Origin: DASXUG01 sp964620425 | GTDB lineage: Bacteria > Pseudomonadota > Gammaproteobacteria > Burkholderiales > Methylophilaceae | Direction of reading: 5' to 3' | Length of the DNA: 64,000 nucleotides | NCBI GenBank assembly: GCA_964620425.1 | Contig: CAZUGV010000007.1 | Span: forward strand, 62,001 to 126,000 | Shown here: piece by piece, positions 1 to 9,605 of the stretch | How the letters are laid out: every line of letters starts with the position of its first letter | Numbering within the stretch: the first letter of the stretch is position 1 | Program-made: the position numbers and the translations under genes | Notes under the pieces: model-generated | What the model was told of the DNA's origin: nothing | Databases searched by the model: none | What the model saw: the letters and a program-made list of their open reading frames with translations, nothing else

Positions 1-1354
1 CGCCAAACAATACGGGCGTACCTACTTCGGCGGCGGCTTCTAGTACGATACGGATTTTGCTTTCATTATTGCGATGACCTAGATGGTGAAATGCATTTTC
101 TACCACCACCACCGAGCCATCCACCATTAAGCCAATGGCAATGGCTAATCCACCCAAGGACATGAGGTTGGCAGAAATGCCGTAATGGTTCATGACCATA
201 AAGGTAATGAGTGGGGTGAGTATGAGTGTGCTGACTACAATCAAGCTGGAACGGACATCACCAAGGAATAAAAATAAAATCACGATAACCAGAACGATGC
301 CTTCCAGCAATACTTTAGATACAGTGTGTAAAGCAGCATCGACCAGTTCACTGCGATCATAAAACGGTACAATTTTTAAGCCGTTTGGCAACATGCCTTT
401 TTCGTTGATTTCTTTCACACGCGCCTGAATGCGGCCGACTACCTCTTTGGCATTGCCCCCGCGCATCATCATCACAATGCCGCCTACCGATTCGGTATCC
501 CCATTTTTAATGAGAGAGCCCACGCGAGTTTCATAGCCTAGTTTGACTTCTGCAATATCGCGCATATAAATTGGCACACCATTCTGTTCTTGCAAAACGA
601 TATTGCGAATATCGTCTAGTGATTGAATTAAACTGATGCCTCGAATTAAATATTGCTCGGCATGATGCGCCAAAATGCCTCCGCCACTGTTGGCGTTATT
701 GCGCGCAAGAGAGGAGTAGATGTCTTGTAGTTTTAAGCCATAATGGTTCATGCGGTCTGGATTCACCAGCACTTGATATTGCTTTACGTAACCCCCTTGC
801 GAGTTGATTTCTGCAACACCTGGGATGCCGCGCAACATGGGGCGCACCACCCAATCTTCTACCGAACGGCGCTCAGTTAACTCTTGTACGGAGAGCGGTT
901 TTTTACCATCATCCGCTTTGTCTAATGTGAACTGATAGATTTCTCCTAAGCCTGTAGAGACAGGGCCAAGCACTGGTGTGACACCCGTTGGCATGCGTTC
1001 CATCACTTCCATTAAACGCTCCATCACTAATTGGCGCGAAAAATAGACATCGGTACTGTCGGTAAATACGAGCGTAATGAGTGATAAACCATTTTTATTA
1101 AGCGATCGCATTTCTACCAGATTGGGCAGACCAGTCATGGCCATTTCAAGTGGCACGGTAATGAAACGCTCAACTTCTGCGGGTGATTGACCTACAGACT
1201 GCGTAGCGATGAGCACTTGTACATTGGTGACATCAGGAAAAGCATCTACTGAAAGCTTTTTGACAGCGAATATCCCTCCGACCAGCAGCGCCAACGCAAG
1301 CACGATAACGACGAGTCGCTGTTGAAGGGCTGTTTTAATCAGTGACTCTATCAT
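1..1354 (-). CDS. Heavy-metal efflux RND permease, CusA/CzcA family (second copy; 3' part beyond the window)
   Basis: The reading frame is open from an ATG at 1354 to the window edge, giving the first 451 residues of an HME-RND inner-membrane pump that exports metal cations through a tripartite complex using the proton gradient. The product starts MIESLIKTALQQRL, has a first membrane helix near residues 12-30, and carries the TM4 motif GLMVDG with Asp412, as in RND proton relays. Over its first 100 residues it is roughly 80 percent identical by eye to the N-terminus of the full-length permease at 1906-5001, so the two are tandem paralogues. It lies about 200 bp beyond the P-II-like gene on the same strand and may be the last gene of the operon. 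The metal cannot be told from the sequence. Confidence 0.9.
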   Translation of the reverse strand, partial: MIESLIKTALQQRLVVIVLALALLVGGIFAVKKLSVDAFPDVTNVQVLIATQSVGQSPAEVERFITVPLEMAMTGLPNLVEMRSLNKNGLSLITLVFTDSTDVYFSRQLVMERLMEVMERMPTGVTPVLGPVSTGLGEIYQFTLDKADDGKKPLSVQELTERRSVEDWVVRPMLRGIPGVAEINSQGGYVKQYQVLVNPDRMNHYGLKLQDIYSSLARNNANSGGGILAHHAEQYLIRGISLIQSLDDIRNIVLQEQNGVPIYMRDIAEVKLGYETRVGSLIKNGDTESVGGIVMMMRGGNAKEVVGRIQARVKEINEKGMLPNGLKIVPFYDRSELVDAALHTVSKVLLEGIVLVIVILFLFLGDVRSSLIVVSTLILTPLITFMVMNHYGISANLMSLGGLAIAIGLMVDGSVVVVENAFHHLGHRNNESKIRIVLEAAAEVGTPVLFG

Positions 1355-1538
1355 GCTTGGGATTCCTCATTTTTATGTAATATTTCTGGTAGTTCGAGAG
1401 TTGGGAGGTAATGAACCCATATCATATTGGGTATTGGGTTGATGGTGCAACTGATAAAGCAGATAGCTATTGTGATAGCGGGGATGGCAAGGCGAAAATG
1501 TAGATGGTACTGCTTCGCCCTGCAAGCTTGGAAACTAA

Positions 1539-1570
1539 ATTACTCGGTATTTATATTACTCGGTATCTAT
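1539..1570. repeat. 16-bp tandem duplication at the stop of the P-II-like gene
   Basis: ATTACTCGGTATTTAT at 1539-1554 is followed directly by ATTACTCGGTATCTAT at 1555-1570, identical at 15 of 16 positions. The second copy contains the reverse-strand stop codon of the P-II-like gene (1556-1558). The rest of the 1355-1555 gap shows nothing else I can interpret. Confidence 0.85.
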
Positions 1571-1894
1571 GACGGTAATTTTTTCAGATAAACGAACCAT
1601 TCTTTCTGTTTCAGTCACCCATACAATCCCATCTCCGGCTTGCCCTGTATGACCGACCTCCACCAAAATCTGTAACAGTCCTTCTAACATGCTGTCAGGG
1701 GCAATAATCTCAATCTTTACTTTTGGAGAGTAGTCGGTGAGTTCTTCGCGAATGCCATGGGCGGGTTTGGCTAGATGGTGGCCGCAGCCTTCTACTTTTG
1801 CGACCGTCATGCCTGGAAAGTTTTTAATATGGCGGAATGCTGAGCGGATTTTTGCTAACCTGTGCGGCTGGATGACTGCTTTAATTTCTTTCAT
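1556..1894 (-). CDS. P-II-like signalling protein of the metal-efflux-linked type (PII-NG)
   Basis: A 112-residue protein of the P-II (GlnB/GlnK) superfamily, normally a trimeric sensor of ATP/ADP and 2-oxoglutarate. The family core PKVKIEI and the C-terminal TGQAGDGIVWV signature (compare TGxxGDGxIFV) are plain near residues 58 and 83-93. The T-loop differs: the uridylylated tyrosine region of GlnB is replaced by a stretch reading HHLAKPAHGIREE, so it cannot be modified in the GlnD manner at that site. A P-II subgroup linked to CusA/CzcA pumps (called PII-NG) is known, and the position here, 12 bp after one RND permease gene and before another, fits it. An inferred role is tuning metal efflux to cell energy state; the ligand is unknown. 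Confidence 0.85.
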   Translation of the reverse strand: MKEIKAVIQPHRLAKIRSAFRHIKNFPGMTVAKVEGCGHHLAKPAHGIREELTDYSPKVKIEIIAPDSMLEGLLQILVEVGHTGQAGDGIVWVTETERMVRLSEKITVIDTE

Positions 1895-1905
1895 GGGATC
1901 TCTCC

Positions 1906-4900
1906 TTAAGCCTCTATACGCTCTTCTTCAAACCAACGATATAGCGTTGGAACTACCACCAAGGTGAGAAGTGTTGAAGAAATTAAACCGCCAATCACCA
2001 CGATTGCCAACGGCCTTTGTACTTCTGAGCCAGGGCCTGTTGCAAATAAGAATGGCACAAGCCCAAGCATGGCGACCGTTGCCGTCATCATGACAGGGCG
2101 GAATCTCTGTGCGCAACCTTCCATAATGGCTTCCAGTTGTGTTTTGCCTTCATCGCGCAGACTGCGGATGTAAGAAACCAGTACCACGCCGTTCAGAACA
2201 GCAATCCCCCAAAGTGCGATAAACCCTACCGAGGCTGGTACGGATAGATATTCTCCGCTAACAAAGAGTGCGACAACCCCGCCAATCGATGCAAACGGCA
2301 ATACCGTGATAATCAAACCAGCAAATCTGACTGATTTAAATAGCAAGAATAGCAAGAAGAAAATGGCTGCGATGGTAATTGGGATAATCACCATCAGGTG
2401 CGCCATGGCGCGTTCCATATTCTGGAACTGACCTCCCCATACCAAATAATAGCCCTCGGGTAACTTGACTTTGCTATCCACGGCTTGTTGTAACTCTGCC
2501 ACAAAACCGCCTAAATCCCGATCTTTGACGTTTACACCCACCACAATACGTCTTTTGGCAGATTCTCGGCTAATTTGAGAGGGACCATCTTTTACTTCGA
2601 TTTTAGCTAAATCTGTAAGCGCGACTTTTGAGCCGTTAGCAGAGGTAAGGTAAATGTGACCAATTGCATCTTCATCGCTACGAAACTGTTCTGGGAAACG
2701 AATCGCAGCTTCAAAACGGCGTTCACCTTCAAAGATTTCTGTCGCTACTTTTCCGCCAATGGCGGTTTCAATGACATCATGCACATCGGCTACGTTAATA
2801 CCGTGACGCGCGATGGCTTCACGGTCAATATCAATCACCAAGTATTGTTGCCCTGTGACTTTTTCAACGCGCATATCACTTGCACCTTGAATGCCACCTG
2901 CAATTTTGGCAATTTCATCGGCTTTCGCTTTTAACACTTGAATATCTGAACCAAAAATTTTGACCGCAACATCTGAGCGCACGCCCGTGACTAGCTCCGC
3001 CACGCGAGCAGCAATTGGTTGTGAAAGTACAACCTGAACACCAGGAATACTTTTGATTTTTTCGCGAATGGCATCTGCAATGCTGTCTTGATTCCACCCT
3101 TTTGGCCATTCAGCCCTTGGTTTAAGGCTAACAATCGGAGTGGATTCATTTTGACCTTGTGGGTCAGCGGGGCTCTCGCCGCGTCCTACCCCAGACACCA
3201 CTACTTTTACGCCAGGCACTTCGGTAATCGCCTTCATGGCGGTGGTTTCTAGTTTAATTGATTCCTCAATTGAAATATTGGGTGTTCTCACAATGCTTGG
3301 AACAATTGAGCCCTCTTTCATTTCGGGGATAAATGCGGTGCCCAGCAACGGGAATAGCATGATTGTACCAATCAATGCCGCAACCGAAATGAAAACGGTT
3401 TTTCTTGAATTAGTCACGGCAGCTTCAAGTAGCTTGAGATACGGCGTTTTCATCGCTTTAATGATGCGTGTGTCCTCGCCGCTACCACCTTTTAGAAGGT
3501 AGGAGCTCAGCGCGGGGGTGAGCGTCATCGAAAGCATTAACGAGACAAATAACGCAATTGCAATCGTGTACGCCAATGGCGCGAACATCTTACCTTCCAT
3601 ACCTTCTAGCGTCATGAGGGGTAAAAACACTAAAATAATGATGCCAACCCCAAATAAAACGGGGGTGGCGACTTCAGCCGTTGCTTCAAATACAACACGT
3701 ACTTTGCTTTCATCTTTGCGATGACCCAAGTGGTGATAGGCGTTTTCCACTACCACGACAGAGCCATCGACCATCAAACCAATTGCAATCGCCAAACCGC
3801 CTAATGACATTAAGTTGGCGGAAATGCCAAAGTGGTTCATCGCCATAAAGGTAACCAATGGCGTGAGTATGAGTGTGCCGACCACAATTAAGCTGGAACG
3901 TACATCACCTAGGAATAAAAACAGGATGACGATGACCAGTAAAACACCCTCAATCAGCACTTTTACCACAGTGAACAGTGCCGCATCGACCAGTTCACTA
4001 CGGTCATAAAACGGCACAATTTTTAGGCCGTTCGGCAGCATGCCTTTTTCGTTGATTTCTTTGACGCGATCTTTGATGCGAGTCACCACTTCTTTAGCGT
4101 TGCCGCCACGCATCATCATCACAATGCCGCCAACGGATTCAGTGTCACCATTTTTAATCACGGCACCCACACGCACTTCATGCCCAATCGTCACTTCTGC
4201 AACATCACGCATGTAAACTGGGACGCCACCTTGCTCTTTGAGCACGATGTTGCGAATGTCTGCAACGCTCTTAATCAAGCCCACGCCACGAATTAAATAT
4301 TGCTCGGCAAAATGCGGTAACGTACCGCCACCACTGTTGGCGTTATTCCGTGCCAGAGCTGTATAGATATCTTGTAGTTTTAAGCCGTAGTGATTCATTC
4401 TATCTGGGTTTACTAATGCTTGATATTGCTTAACATAGCCACCTTGAGAGTTGATTTCGGCAATACCAGGGATTCCGCGTAATAGCGGACGTACCACCCA
4501 ATCTTGTGTTGCACGGCGCTCTTTTAACTCATCCACTGTTAAAGTCCGCTTGCCGTCATCATCACGCTCTAGGGTGTATTGATAGACCTCGCCCAAGCCA
4601 GTTGAAACTGGGCCAAGTACAGGTGTAACGCCTTGCGGCATTTTTTCCATGACCTCCATCAAGCGCTCCATCACTAACTGGCGGGCAAAATAAACGGGGG
4701 TGCTATCTGTAAAAACGAGTGTAATAAGCGACAAGCCGTTTTTGTTGAGGGAGCGCATTTCAGTAAGCCCTGGCAGACCAGTCATCCCCATTTCTAGCGG
4801 AACGGTAATGAATCGTTCCACCTCTTCTGGAGATTTCCCCGTCGCTTGGGTAGCAATCTGTACTTGAATGTTAGTCACATCAGGAAACGCATCAACTGAG

Positions 4901-5001
4901 AGTTTTTTAACGGAAAATAAACCAGCGATGAGTAATGCGATGGCGAGCACAGCCACAATGAGGCGTTGTTGCAACGCCCCTCGAATGAGAGATTCAATCA
5001 T
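1906..5001 (-). CDS. Heavy-metal efflux RND permease, CusA/CzcA family
   Basis: A complete 1031-residue inner-membrane pump of the HME-RND family, near the usual length for CusA/CzcA. It would form a trimer that takes metal ions from periplasm or cytoplasm and drives them out with the adaptor and outer-membrane channel encoded just upstream. Visible marks are the N-terminal helix, the TM4 motif GGLAIAIGLMVDGSVVVVEN with Asp412 and Glu419, a repeated transmembrane half starting near residue 860, and typical periplasmic porter-domain text such as the GVGRGESPADPQGQNES stretch. It begins 3 bp after the adaptor gene and is followed by the P-II-like gene at 12 bp, so one operon is likely. The TM4 pattern GLAIAIG is closer to CusA than CzcA, but substrate assignment (Cu, Ag, Zn, Co, Cd) is not safe. 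Confidence 0.95.
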   Translation of the reverse strand: MIESLIRGALQQRLIVAVLAIALLIAGLFSVKKLSVDAFPDVTNIQVQIATQATGKSPEEVERFITVPLEMGMTGLPGLTEMRSLNKNGLSLITLVFTDSTPVYFARQLVMERLMEVMEKMPQGVTPVLGPVSTGLGEVYQYTLERDDDGKRTLTVDELKERRATQDWVVRPLLRGIPGIAEINSQGGYVKQYQALVNPDRMNHYGLKLQDIYTALARNNANSGGGTLPHFAEQYLIRGVGLIKSVADIRNIVLKEQGGVPVYMRDVAEVTIGHEVRVGAVIKNGDTESVGGIVMMMRGGNAKEVVTRIKDRVKEINEKGMLPNGLKIVPFYDRSELVDAALFTVVKVLIEGVLLVIVILFLFLGDVRSSLIVVGTLILTPLVTFMAMNHFGISANLMSLGGLAIAIGLMVDGSVVVVENAYHHLGHRKDESKVRVVFEATAEVATPVLFGVGIIILVFLPLMTLEGMEGKMFAPLAYTIAIALFVSLMLSMTLTPALSSYLLKGGSGEDTRIIKAMKTPYLKLLEAAVTNSRKTVFISVAALIGTIMLFPLLGTAFIPEMKEGSIVPSIVRTPNISIEESIKLETTAMKAITEVPGVKVVVSGVGRGESPADPQGQNESTPIVSLKPRAEWPKGWNQDSIADAIREKIKSIPGVQVVLSQPIAARVAELVTGVRSDVAVKIFGSDIQVLKAKADEIAKIAGGIQGASDMRVEKVTGQQYLVIDIDREAIARHGINVADVHDVIETAIGGKVATEIFEGERRFEAAIRFPEQFRSDEDAIGHIYLTSANGSKVALTDLAKIEVKDGPSQISRESAKRRIVVGVNVKDRDLGGFVAELQQAVDSKVKLPEGYYLVWGGQFQNMERAMAHLMVIIPITIAAIFFLLFLLFKSVRFAGLIITVLPFASIGGVVALFVSGEYLSVPASVGFIALWGIAVLNGVVLVSYIRSLRDEGKTQLEAIMEGCAQRFRPVMMTATVAMLGLVPFLFATGPGSEVQRPLAIVVIGGLISSTLLTLVVVPTLYRWFEEERIEA

Positions 5002-5004
5002 GAC

Positions 5005-6174
5005 TTACTCCAATTCTTTGCGTTTGCGTTCGTTGTTGAGATGGAAAGCCCCTTCACTCACAATGACTTCACCTTCAGCAACACCGCTTGAAACGGCCAC
5101 GAATCCATTGTATTCCGTGCCTAGCGTCACCTCTCTTAATCTGTATTGGTTTGGGGCGATTTGCACAAACACATAGTTTTTATCGTTTTCACGAATGACG
5201 CTTTGTTCAGGCACCGCAGTTTTAGGGCTGGATTTTGAATGCACCACCATTGAAACTAACATGGCTGGTTTAATGTTGTGTGCGCTATTCTCAATGTCTG
5301 TTCTTACTGTCACTGTGCGCGTTTGTGGGTTGACTACATCACCCACAAAAATCAGCTTGCCACTGAGCTGCTGATTGCCAAGCGCGGGGATTTCGATATT
5401 AACGGTTTCATTTTTCTGAATTAGGTCAATTTGTTGCTCAGGTACTTCAGCCACTGCCCAAACATGCGATAAATCTGCAACTACAAACAGCTCTTCAGCT
5501 GGCTGCACCACTTGCCCCAAGTTCACTTTTCGGTCAATCACTGTGCCACCTAGGCGTGCAGACACGGTGCTAAACGATTGTACTTGAGCGGTTTGACCAA
5601 GGCGATCAATCGCCTGTTTAGACATGCCTAGAATCATTAGCTGGGCTTTGGCGGCATTTAAGTCCGCTTGCGCACCACTGAGTTCTGCTTCTCTACGTTG
5701 CACCTCCGCCGCGCTAATCACATCAGAGGCAAACAACAACTTAGCACGATCCACCGCTTTCGATTGCAACGATATTTGTTGCATTGCTCGAATATAAGTG
5801 AGCTGATTTTGCGCTAGCTCGGTGCTATTTAAACTGGCAAGCGTTTGACCTTGCTTGACGTTTTGTCCAAGGATAACGTCAATCTCGGTAATTCTGCCCG
5901 TTACAGGCGCACCAATGCGCGCCATGCGTTGCTCATCTACTTGAATGCTGCCGGGAATGCGCAATAAATCACGAATTTCAGCGCTTGCAACTGTTGTAGT
6001 TTTAATCTCATTTTGTAGTTCTGGCGTTATTTCAACCACGTTCGGGTCAACGGCCTGTTTTTGTGTTGCAAGTTTTTCTTGATTGGCGGTTTCTTTGTTT
6101 TCGCAACCAGCTAGGATGATGCTTGCAATAAGCGTTAGCGCGATAAATTGTTGTGTTTTGGTGATTTTTTTCAT
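5005..6174 (-). CDS. Efflux RND periplasmic adaptor (CusB/CzcB family), lipoprotein
   Basis: A 389-residue membrane-fusion protein linking the RND permease to the outer-membrane channel. The frame is open further upstream, to 6351, but the ATG at 6174 is chosen: it has an AGGAAA ribosome site just before it and opens a lipoprotein signal ending in LAGC with Cys24, while the longer form would overlap the upstream gene by 150 bp and has no signal peptide. A barrel-sandwich lipoyl half reads RIGAPVTGRITEIDVILGQ, followed by a coiled-coil hairpin near residues 95-165, then the second lipoyl half and beta-barrel. No His-rich or Met-rich N-terminal metal-binding segment is evident. Confidence 0.93.
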   Translation of the reverse strand: MKKITKTQQFIALTLIASIILAGCENKETANQEKLATQKQAVDPNVVEITPELQNEIKTTTVASAEIRDLLRIPGSIQVDEQRMARIGAPVTGRITEIDVILGQNVKQGQTLASLNSTELAQNQLTYIRAMQQISLQSKAVDRAKLLFASDVISAAEVQRREAELSGAQADLNAAKAQLMILGMSKQAIDRLGQTAQVQSFSTVSARLGGTVIDRKVNLGQVVQPAEELFVVADLSHVWAVAEVPEQQIDLIQKNETVNIEIPALGNQQLSGKLIFVGDVVNPQTRTVTVRTDIENSAHNIKPAMLVSMVVHSKSSPKTAVPEQSVIRENDKNYVFVQIAPNQYRLREVTLGTEYNGFVAVSSGVAEGEVIVSEGAFHLNNERKRKELE

Positions 6175-6199
6175 TTGATTTTCCTGAATCTTTATTAAA

Positions 6200-7501
6200 C
6201 TACTGCGCATTAAATAATGAGTTTGAACCAAGCAGCCGTTCAATTTCCAGCATGGCGCTGACGTAGTCGTAACGCGCTGCAATGTAGTCTTTACGCACAA
6301 TTCGATAAGTACGCTGTGCGTCGAGATATTCCAAAATGCCGCGCTCACCATAACGATAAGCCGATTCGGCAGTTTTTAATACCGATTCTGATTGACTCAA
6401 TAGACCGCTTTCAAAAGCGCTTACCTGTTGTTGCGCGATTAAATAACGTTGATAAGCTGATTCTAAATCACGGTTAAGCGCCCACTCACGCTCAGTGAGT
6501 ACTGCTTGTGTCTGGTTGATATTGGCTTTAGCCTCAGCAATTTGACCTTCACGTTTATTCCAGAGTGGAAGAGGTATAGCAATGCCTAAACGCATACTGG
6601 TGATGTCTGGGTCTTGTTCAATCCCCGCCTTAACGGTTAGGCCAGGGTAGCGCAACCGTTCTTCTAGTTGCAGTTTGGCTTCGGCTGATTTTGTACTTGC
6701 GCGTAGTTGAGCGAGTTGAGGGTTTTCTGCAATACGCTCTCTTAGTTCGCTTACTTGCGGTAATGTTGCTTGCATCGGCAACTCGCCAGCGAGTTCGTAA
6801 TCGGATGGTAATGTATTACTGCTAAGGCCGCGCAAATAGGCTTTAGCTTCAGTGATACGCACCAGAGCGGTTTGGTAGTCACGTTCTGCTGCCAATAGTT
6901 CTGTATCTGCTTTGATGAGCTCGTATTTAGGAGCCTCACCTACATCTACTCGCAATTTAACACGGTCACGAATCTGTATCAGTAATTGCCTATCGCCCTC
7001 AACCAGCTTAAGAATGGCTTGGCGCTGTATTACATTATAAAACGCATCTTTTACGCGATTACGTAATTCTACGCGGGTAACCTGTTTACCTGATTCCGCA
7101 ATCTGAATGTTAGATTCAGCCAACTCACGCCTTGCTGAACGTACATTACCATACTCAAGCGTTTGCGATAAACCTACGCCCCAGTTGGCTCTGGGGTCTT
7201 GGTTGCCAACTTTATAACGGCTGGGGCCAGCACCAAACTCCAACTCGGGATTTGCATAAGACTTTGCCGTGATGAGGTTTGCCAAAGCTGCCGATGCTTG
7301 CGCATTGGCGACATTCATAGCTGGATTGCGTTCCACTGCAATATCCATCATTTGTGCAAGAGTGAAAGTTTCAGCCGCTTTTGCTGGCAAAGATAAACTG
7401 AACCCAATACTCACGCCTACAAGTAGTATGGAAGACAGCCAAAAATTGTGGAATCGCTGAAGCGTCATACCATGTTGCTGCGATATTTGTTGCTTTTGCA
7501 T
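6200..7501 (-). CDS. Outer-membrane channel of the metal efflux system (TolC superfamily, CusC/CzcC type)
   Basis: A 433-residue outer-membrane factor. A signal peptide spans about residues 1-42 and ends AKA/AET. Two OEP repeats follow, beginning with FTLAQMMDIAVERNPAMNVA and with the second repeat near residue 240 (SELRERIAENPQLAQLRAS); both are rich in heptad coiled-coil helices. A trimer would form the channel across outer membrane and periplasm. There is no lipobox Cys after the signal, unlike many CusC proteins and more like CzcC. It is the first large gene of the minus-strand operon, 26 bp before the adaptor start. Confidence 0.92.
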   Translation of the reverse strand: MQKQQISQQHGMTLQRFHNFWLSSILLVGVSIGFSLSLPAKAAETFTLAQMMDIAVERNPAMNVANAQASAALANLITAKSYANPELEFGAGPSRYKVGNQDPRANWGVGLSQTLEYGNVRSARRELAESNIQIAESGKQVTRVELRNRVKDAFYNVIQRQAILKLVEGDRQLLIQIRDRVKLRVDVGEAPKYELIKADTELLAAERDYQTALVRITEAKAYLRGLSSNTLPSDYELAGELPMQATLPQVSELRERIAENPQLAQLRASTKSAEAKLQLEERLRYPGLTVKAGIEQDPDITSMRLGIAIPLPLWNKREGQIAEAKANINQTQAVLTEREWALNRDLESAYQRYLIAQQQVSAFESGLLSQSESVLKTAESAYRYGERGILEYLDAQRTYRIVRKDYIAARYDYVSAMLEIERLLGSNSLFNAQ

Positions 7502-7661
7502 ATAAATTTACTTTTTTTAATGGTTAGGGTTTTATGGGTTAGACGCGAGTTGTATGGCGATGAAAGTTTATCGCAAAGGCAATTCGCGTCATCTCCTAGC
7601 TACAAATCTAAATGCTAGCAAGTGCCAAGCCAATAGATATGTAGCTGGAAGTTTAAATAAA

Positions 7662-7943
7662 TTAACCGCGGGGCGGTTTAAGGGTAACAGCTAGGTCGGG
7701 TTGATTATATTGCGTCAAAACAACCGTGAGTGTGTTAGCTAATATTGGGTGAAATGAAACTGGGTGATTGGTTAAAACAGCTGGCTCGTCTGCATCCGTA
7801 TGGTCTTCATCCGCTATTTGTATGTCAGCAATAGCGCTATTTGAGTCTGCAAATACATCGCAGCATTGATCCACGTGCTTGGTAAATAGCACAAGCGCCA
7901 TCAGCAAGCTGAATACAATAATCAGGGTTTTATTGATTGCCAT
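7662..7943 (-). CDS. Small exported protein upstream of the metal efflux genes (unknown function)
   Basis: 93 residues starting with a hydrophobic signal or anchor (MAINKTLIIVFSLLMALVLF), then a short acidic, His- and Cys-containing segment (HVDQCC, ADEDHTDADEP, NHPVSFHP) and a tail ending LKPPRG. It heads the efflux operon on the same strand, 160 bp before the channel gene. I do not recognise the family with certainty. The place and build (short, exported, possible metal-binding side chains) recall the CzcI-type accessory proteins of czc operons, but I see no firm sequence match. The ATG at 7943 is the only sensible start. Confidence 0.6.
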   Translation of the reverse strand: MAINKTLIIVFSLLMALVLFTKHVDQCCDVFADSNSAIADIQIADEDHTDADEPAVLTNHPVSFHPILANTLTVVLTQYNQPDLAVTLKPPRG

Positions 7944-8030
7944 GTGTTGTTAAATGCGCATTTTTTCTAAATGGTTGGTCTTGGTGTTTATAAAAAATCC
8001 ATATTCAAGCAATAACCATGCCTGTTTTAG

Positions 8031-9419
8031 CTAGGTTCTGCGCCAAGTTGTTCCTTGTGGCGTGTCTTCTAGTACAATGCCTTGTGCCTGCAAGTTTTTA
8101 CGTATTTCATCTGCAACGGCATAATTTTTATTTAATTTAGCCTCATTACGTTGCGCAATCATTTTTTCAATCTGCTCTGGGGTGATGCTGTCGTCCGACA
8201 CGTCCCCCTGTAAAAAAGTTTCTGGATTGCGTTGTAATAAACCAAGAATCCCTGCTAACCCTTTTAGAAGCGCTGCTTGGGTTAAGTCACGCGTTTTGTT
8301 AACGTCATTGACTAATTCAAATAAAGTTGCAATGGCTTCAGGCGTATTGAAGTCATCATCCATGGCTAATTTGAATTTGCTCGCACTTGGGTGCAACCAG
8401 TCAATCGCATTATCCGTCAATGTTAACCCGCGAAGCGCATTGTAAAGTCTTGCTAATGCTTGCTTGGCATCTCCCAAATGTTGCGTTGAGTAGTTGAGCG
8501 GGCTACGATAATGGGCGCGTAATATGAAAAAACGCACGACTTCAGCATCATAGGCTTTTAACACATCTCGTATCGTGAAAAAATTGCCCAAAGATTTGGA
8601 CATTTTTTCTTCTTGACCGTCTTTATCATTGACCACGCGCACAAAACCGTTGTGCATCCAATAATTGACCATTTGGCAGTCATGCGCACCTTCAGATTGC
8701 GCAATTTCATTTTCATGGTGGGGGAATTGTAAATCCTGCCCGCCACCGTGAATGTCAAAGTGTTTACCCAGATGACAGGCGCTCATGGCTGAACATTCAA
8801 TATGCCAGCCAGGGCGGCCTTTGCCCCAAGGCGAATCCCAACTTGGCTCTTCCGGTTTTGCTGATTTCCAAAGCACAAAATCCATTGGGTCATTTTTGAA
8901 ATTATCCACTTCGACACGTTCGCCAGCGCGTAAGTCTTCAACTGATTTGCCCGATAGCTTGCCGTAATCTGCAAAGCTATTGACTGAATAGAATACGTCG
9001 CCATTGGCAGCATGGTAAGCGTGACCTTTGTCGATCAGCGCAGCAATGAGTTCAAGCATACCTTGTATATGTGTGGTCGCACGCGGTTCAATATCTGGCC
9101 GCAACACCCCTAAAGCGGCAGAATCCTCATCCATCGCTGTGATAAAGCGCTGAGTTAATTCACCAATAGATTCATTGTTTTCATTGGCACGCTTGATGAT
9201 TTTATCGTCAATATCGGTAATGTTGCGCACATAGGTGACTTCATAATCTGAAGCGCGTAACCAGCGACTCACCATGTCAAACACTACCATCACGCGTGCG
9301 TGACCAAGGTGACAAAAGTCATAAACCGTCATGCCACAAACATACATACTGACTTTGCCAGCGACAATTGGTGTGAATGTTTGTTTTTCTCGGCTGAGGC
9401 TATTGTAGATTTTTAGCAT
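8031..9419 (-). CDS. cysS: Cysteinyl-tRNA synthetase
   Basis: A 462-residue class I aminoacyl-tRNA synthetase that charges tRNA-Cys. The HIGH-type motif HLGH is at residues 37-40, preceded by the zinc ligand Cys28 in YVCGMTVYD. Another zinc site reads WHIECSAMSACHLG, and the KMSKS loop is intact (EEKMSKSLGNFF, near residue 270). The length matches the bacterial enzyme. It stands alone on the minus strand, diverging from the TPR gene, with about 165 bp between them for two promoters. Confidence 0.98.
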   Translation of the reverse strand: MLKIYNSLSREKQTFTPIVAGKVSMYVCGMTVYDFCHLGHARVMVVFDMVSRWLRASDYEVTYVRNITDIDDKIIKRANENNESIGELTQRFITAMDEDSAALGVLRPDIEPRATTHIQGMLELIAALIDKGHAYHAANGDVFYSVNSFADYGKLSGKSVEDLRAGERVEVDNFKNDPMDFVLWKSAKPEEPSWDSPWGKGRPGWHIECSAMSACHLGKHFDIHGGGQDLQFPHHENEIAQSEGAHDCQMVNYWMHNGFVRVVNDKDGQEEKMSKSLGNFFTIRDVLKAYDAEVVRFFILRAHYRSPLNYSTQHLGDAKQALARLYNALRGLTLTDNAIDWLHPSASKFKLAMDDDFNTPEAIATLFELVNDVNKTRDLTQAALLKGLAGILGLLQRNPETFLQGDVSDDSITPEQIEKMIAQRNEAKLNKNYAVADEIRKNLQAQGIVLEDTPQGTTWRRT

Positions 9420-9605
9420 AGATAATCGTGGAGTAAGTGAAGTAGTTAAGAGCGCAGTTGCATTAAATCTATCATTACTTACTAAGCTAGTTTAGTAAAC
9501 AATTGTTAGACTAATATGACGGACGGCGCTTTTTGTTAGGCTATTTGATAGACTTTTTGTTAGAATTGAAAACTCAAAAAATATTTGAATGAAAAGTATA
9601 TCACA

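Noticed and set aside
6175..6351. Longer adaptor protein starting at 6351
   Set aside because: It overlaps the channel gene and lacks a signal; the ATG at 6174 gives a lipoprotein signal with a good ribosome site.
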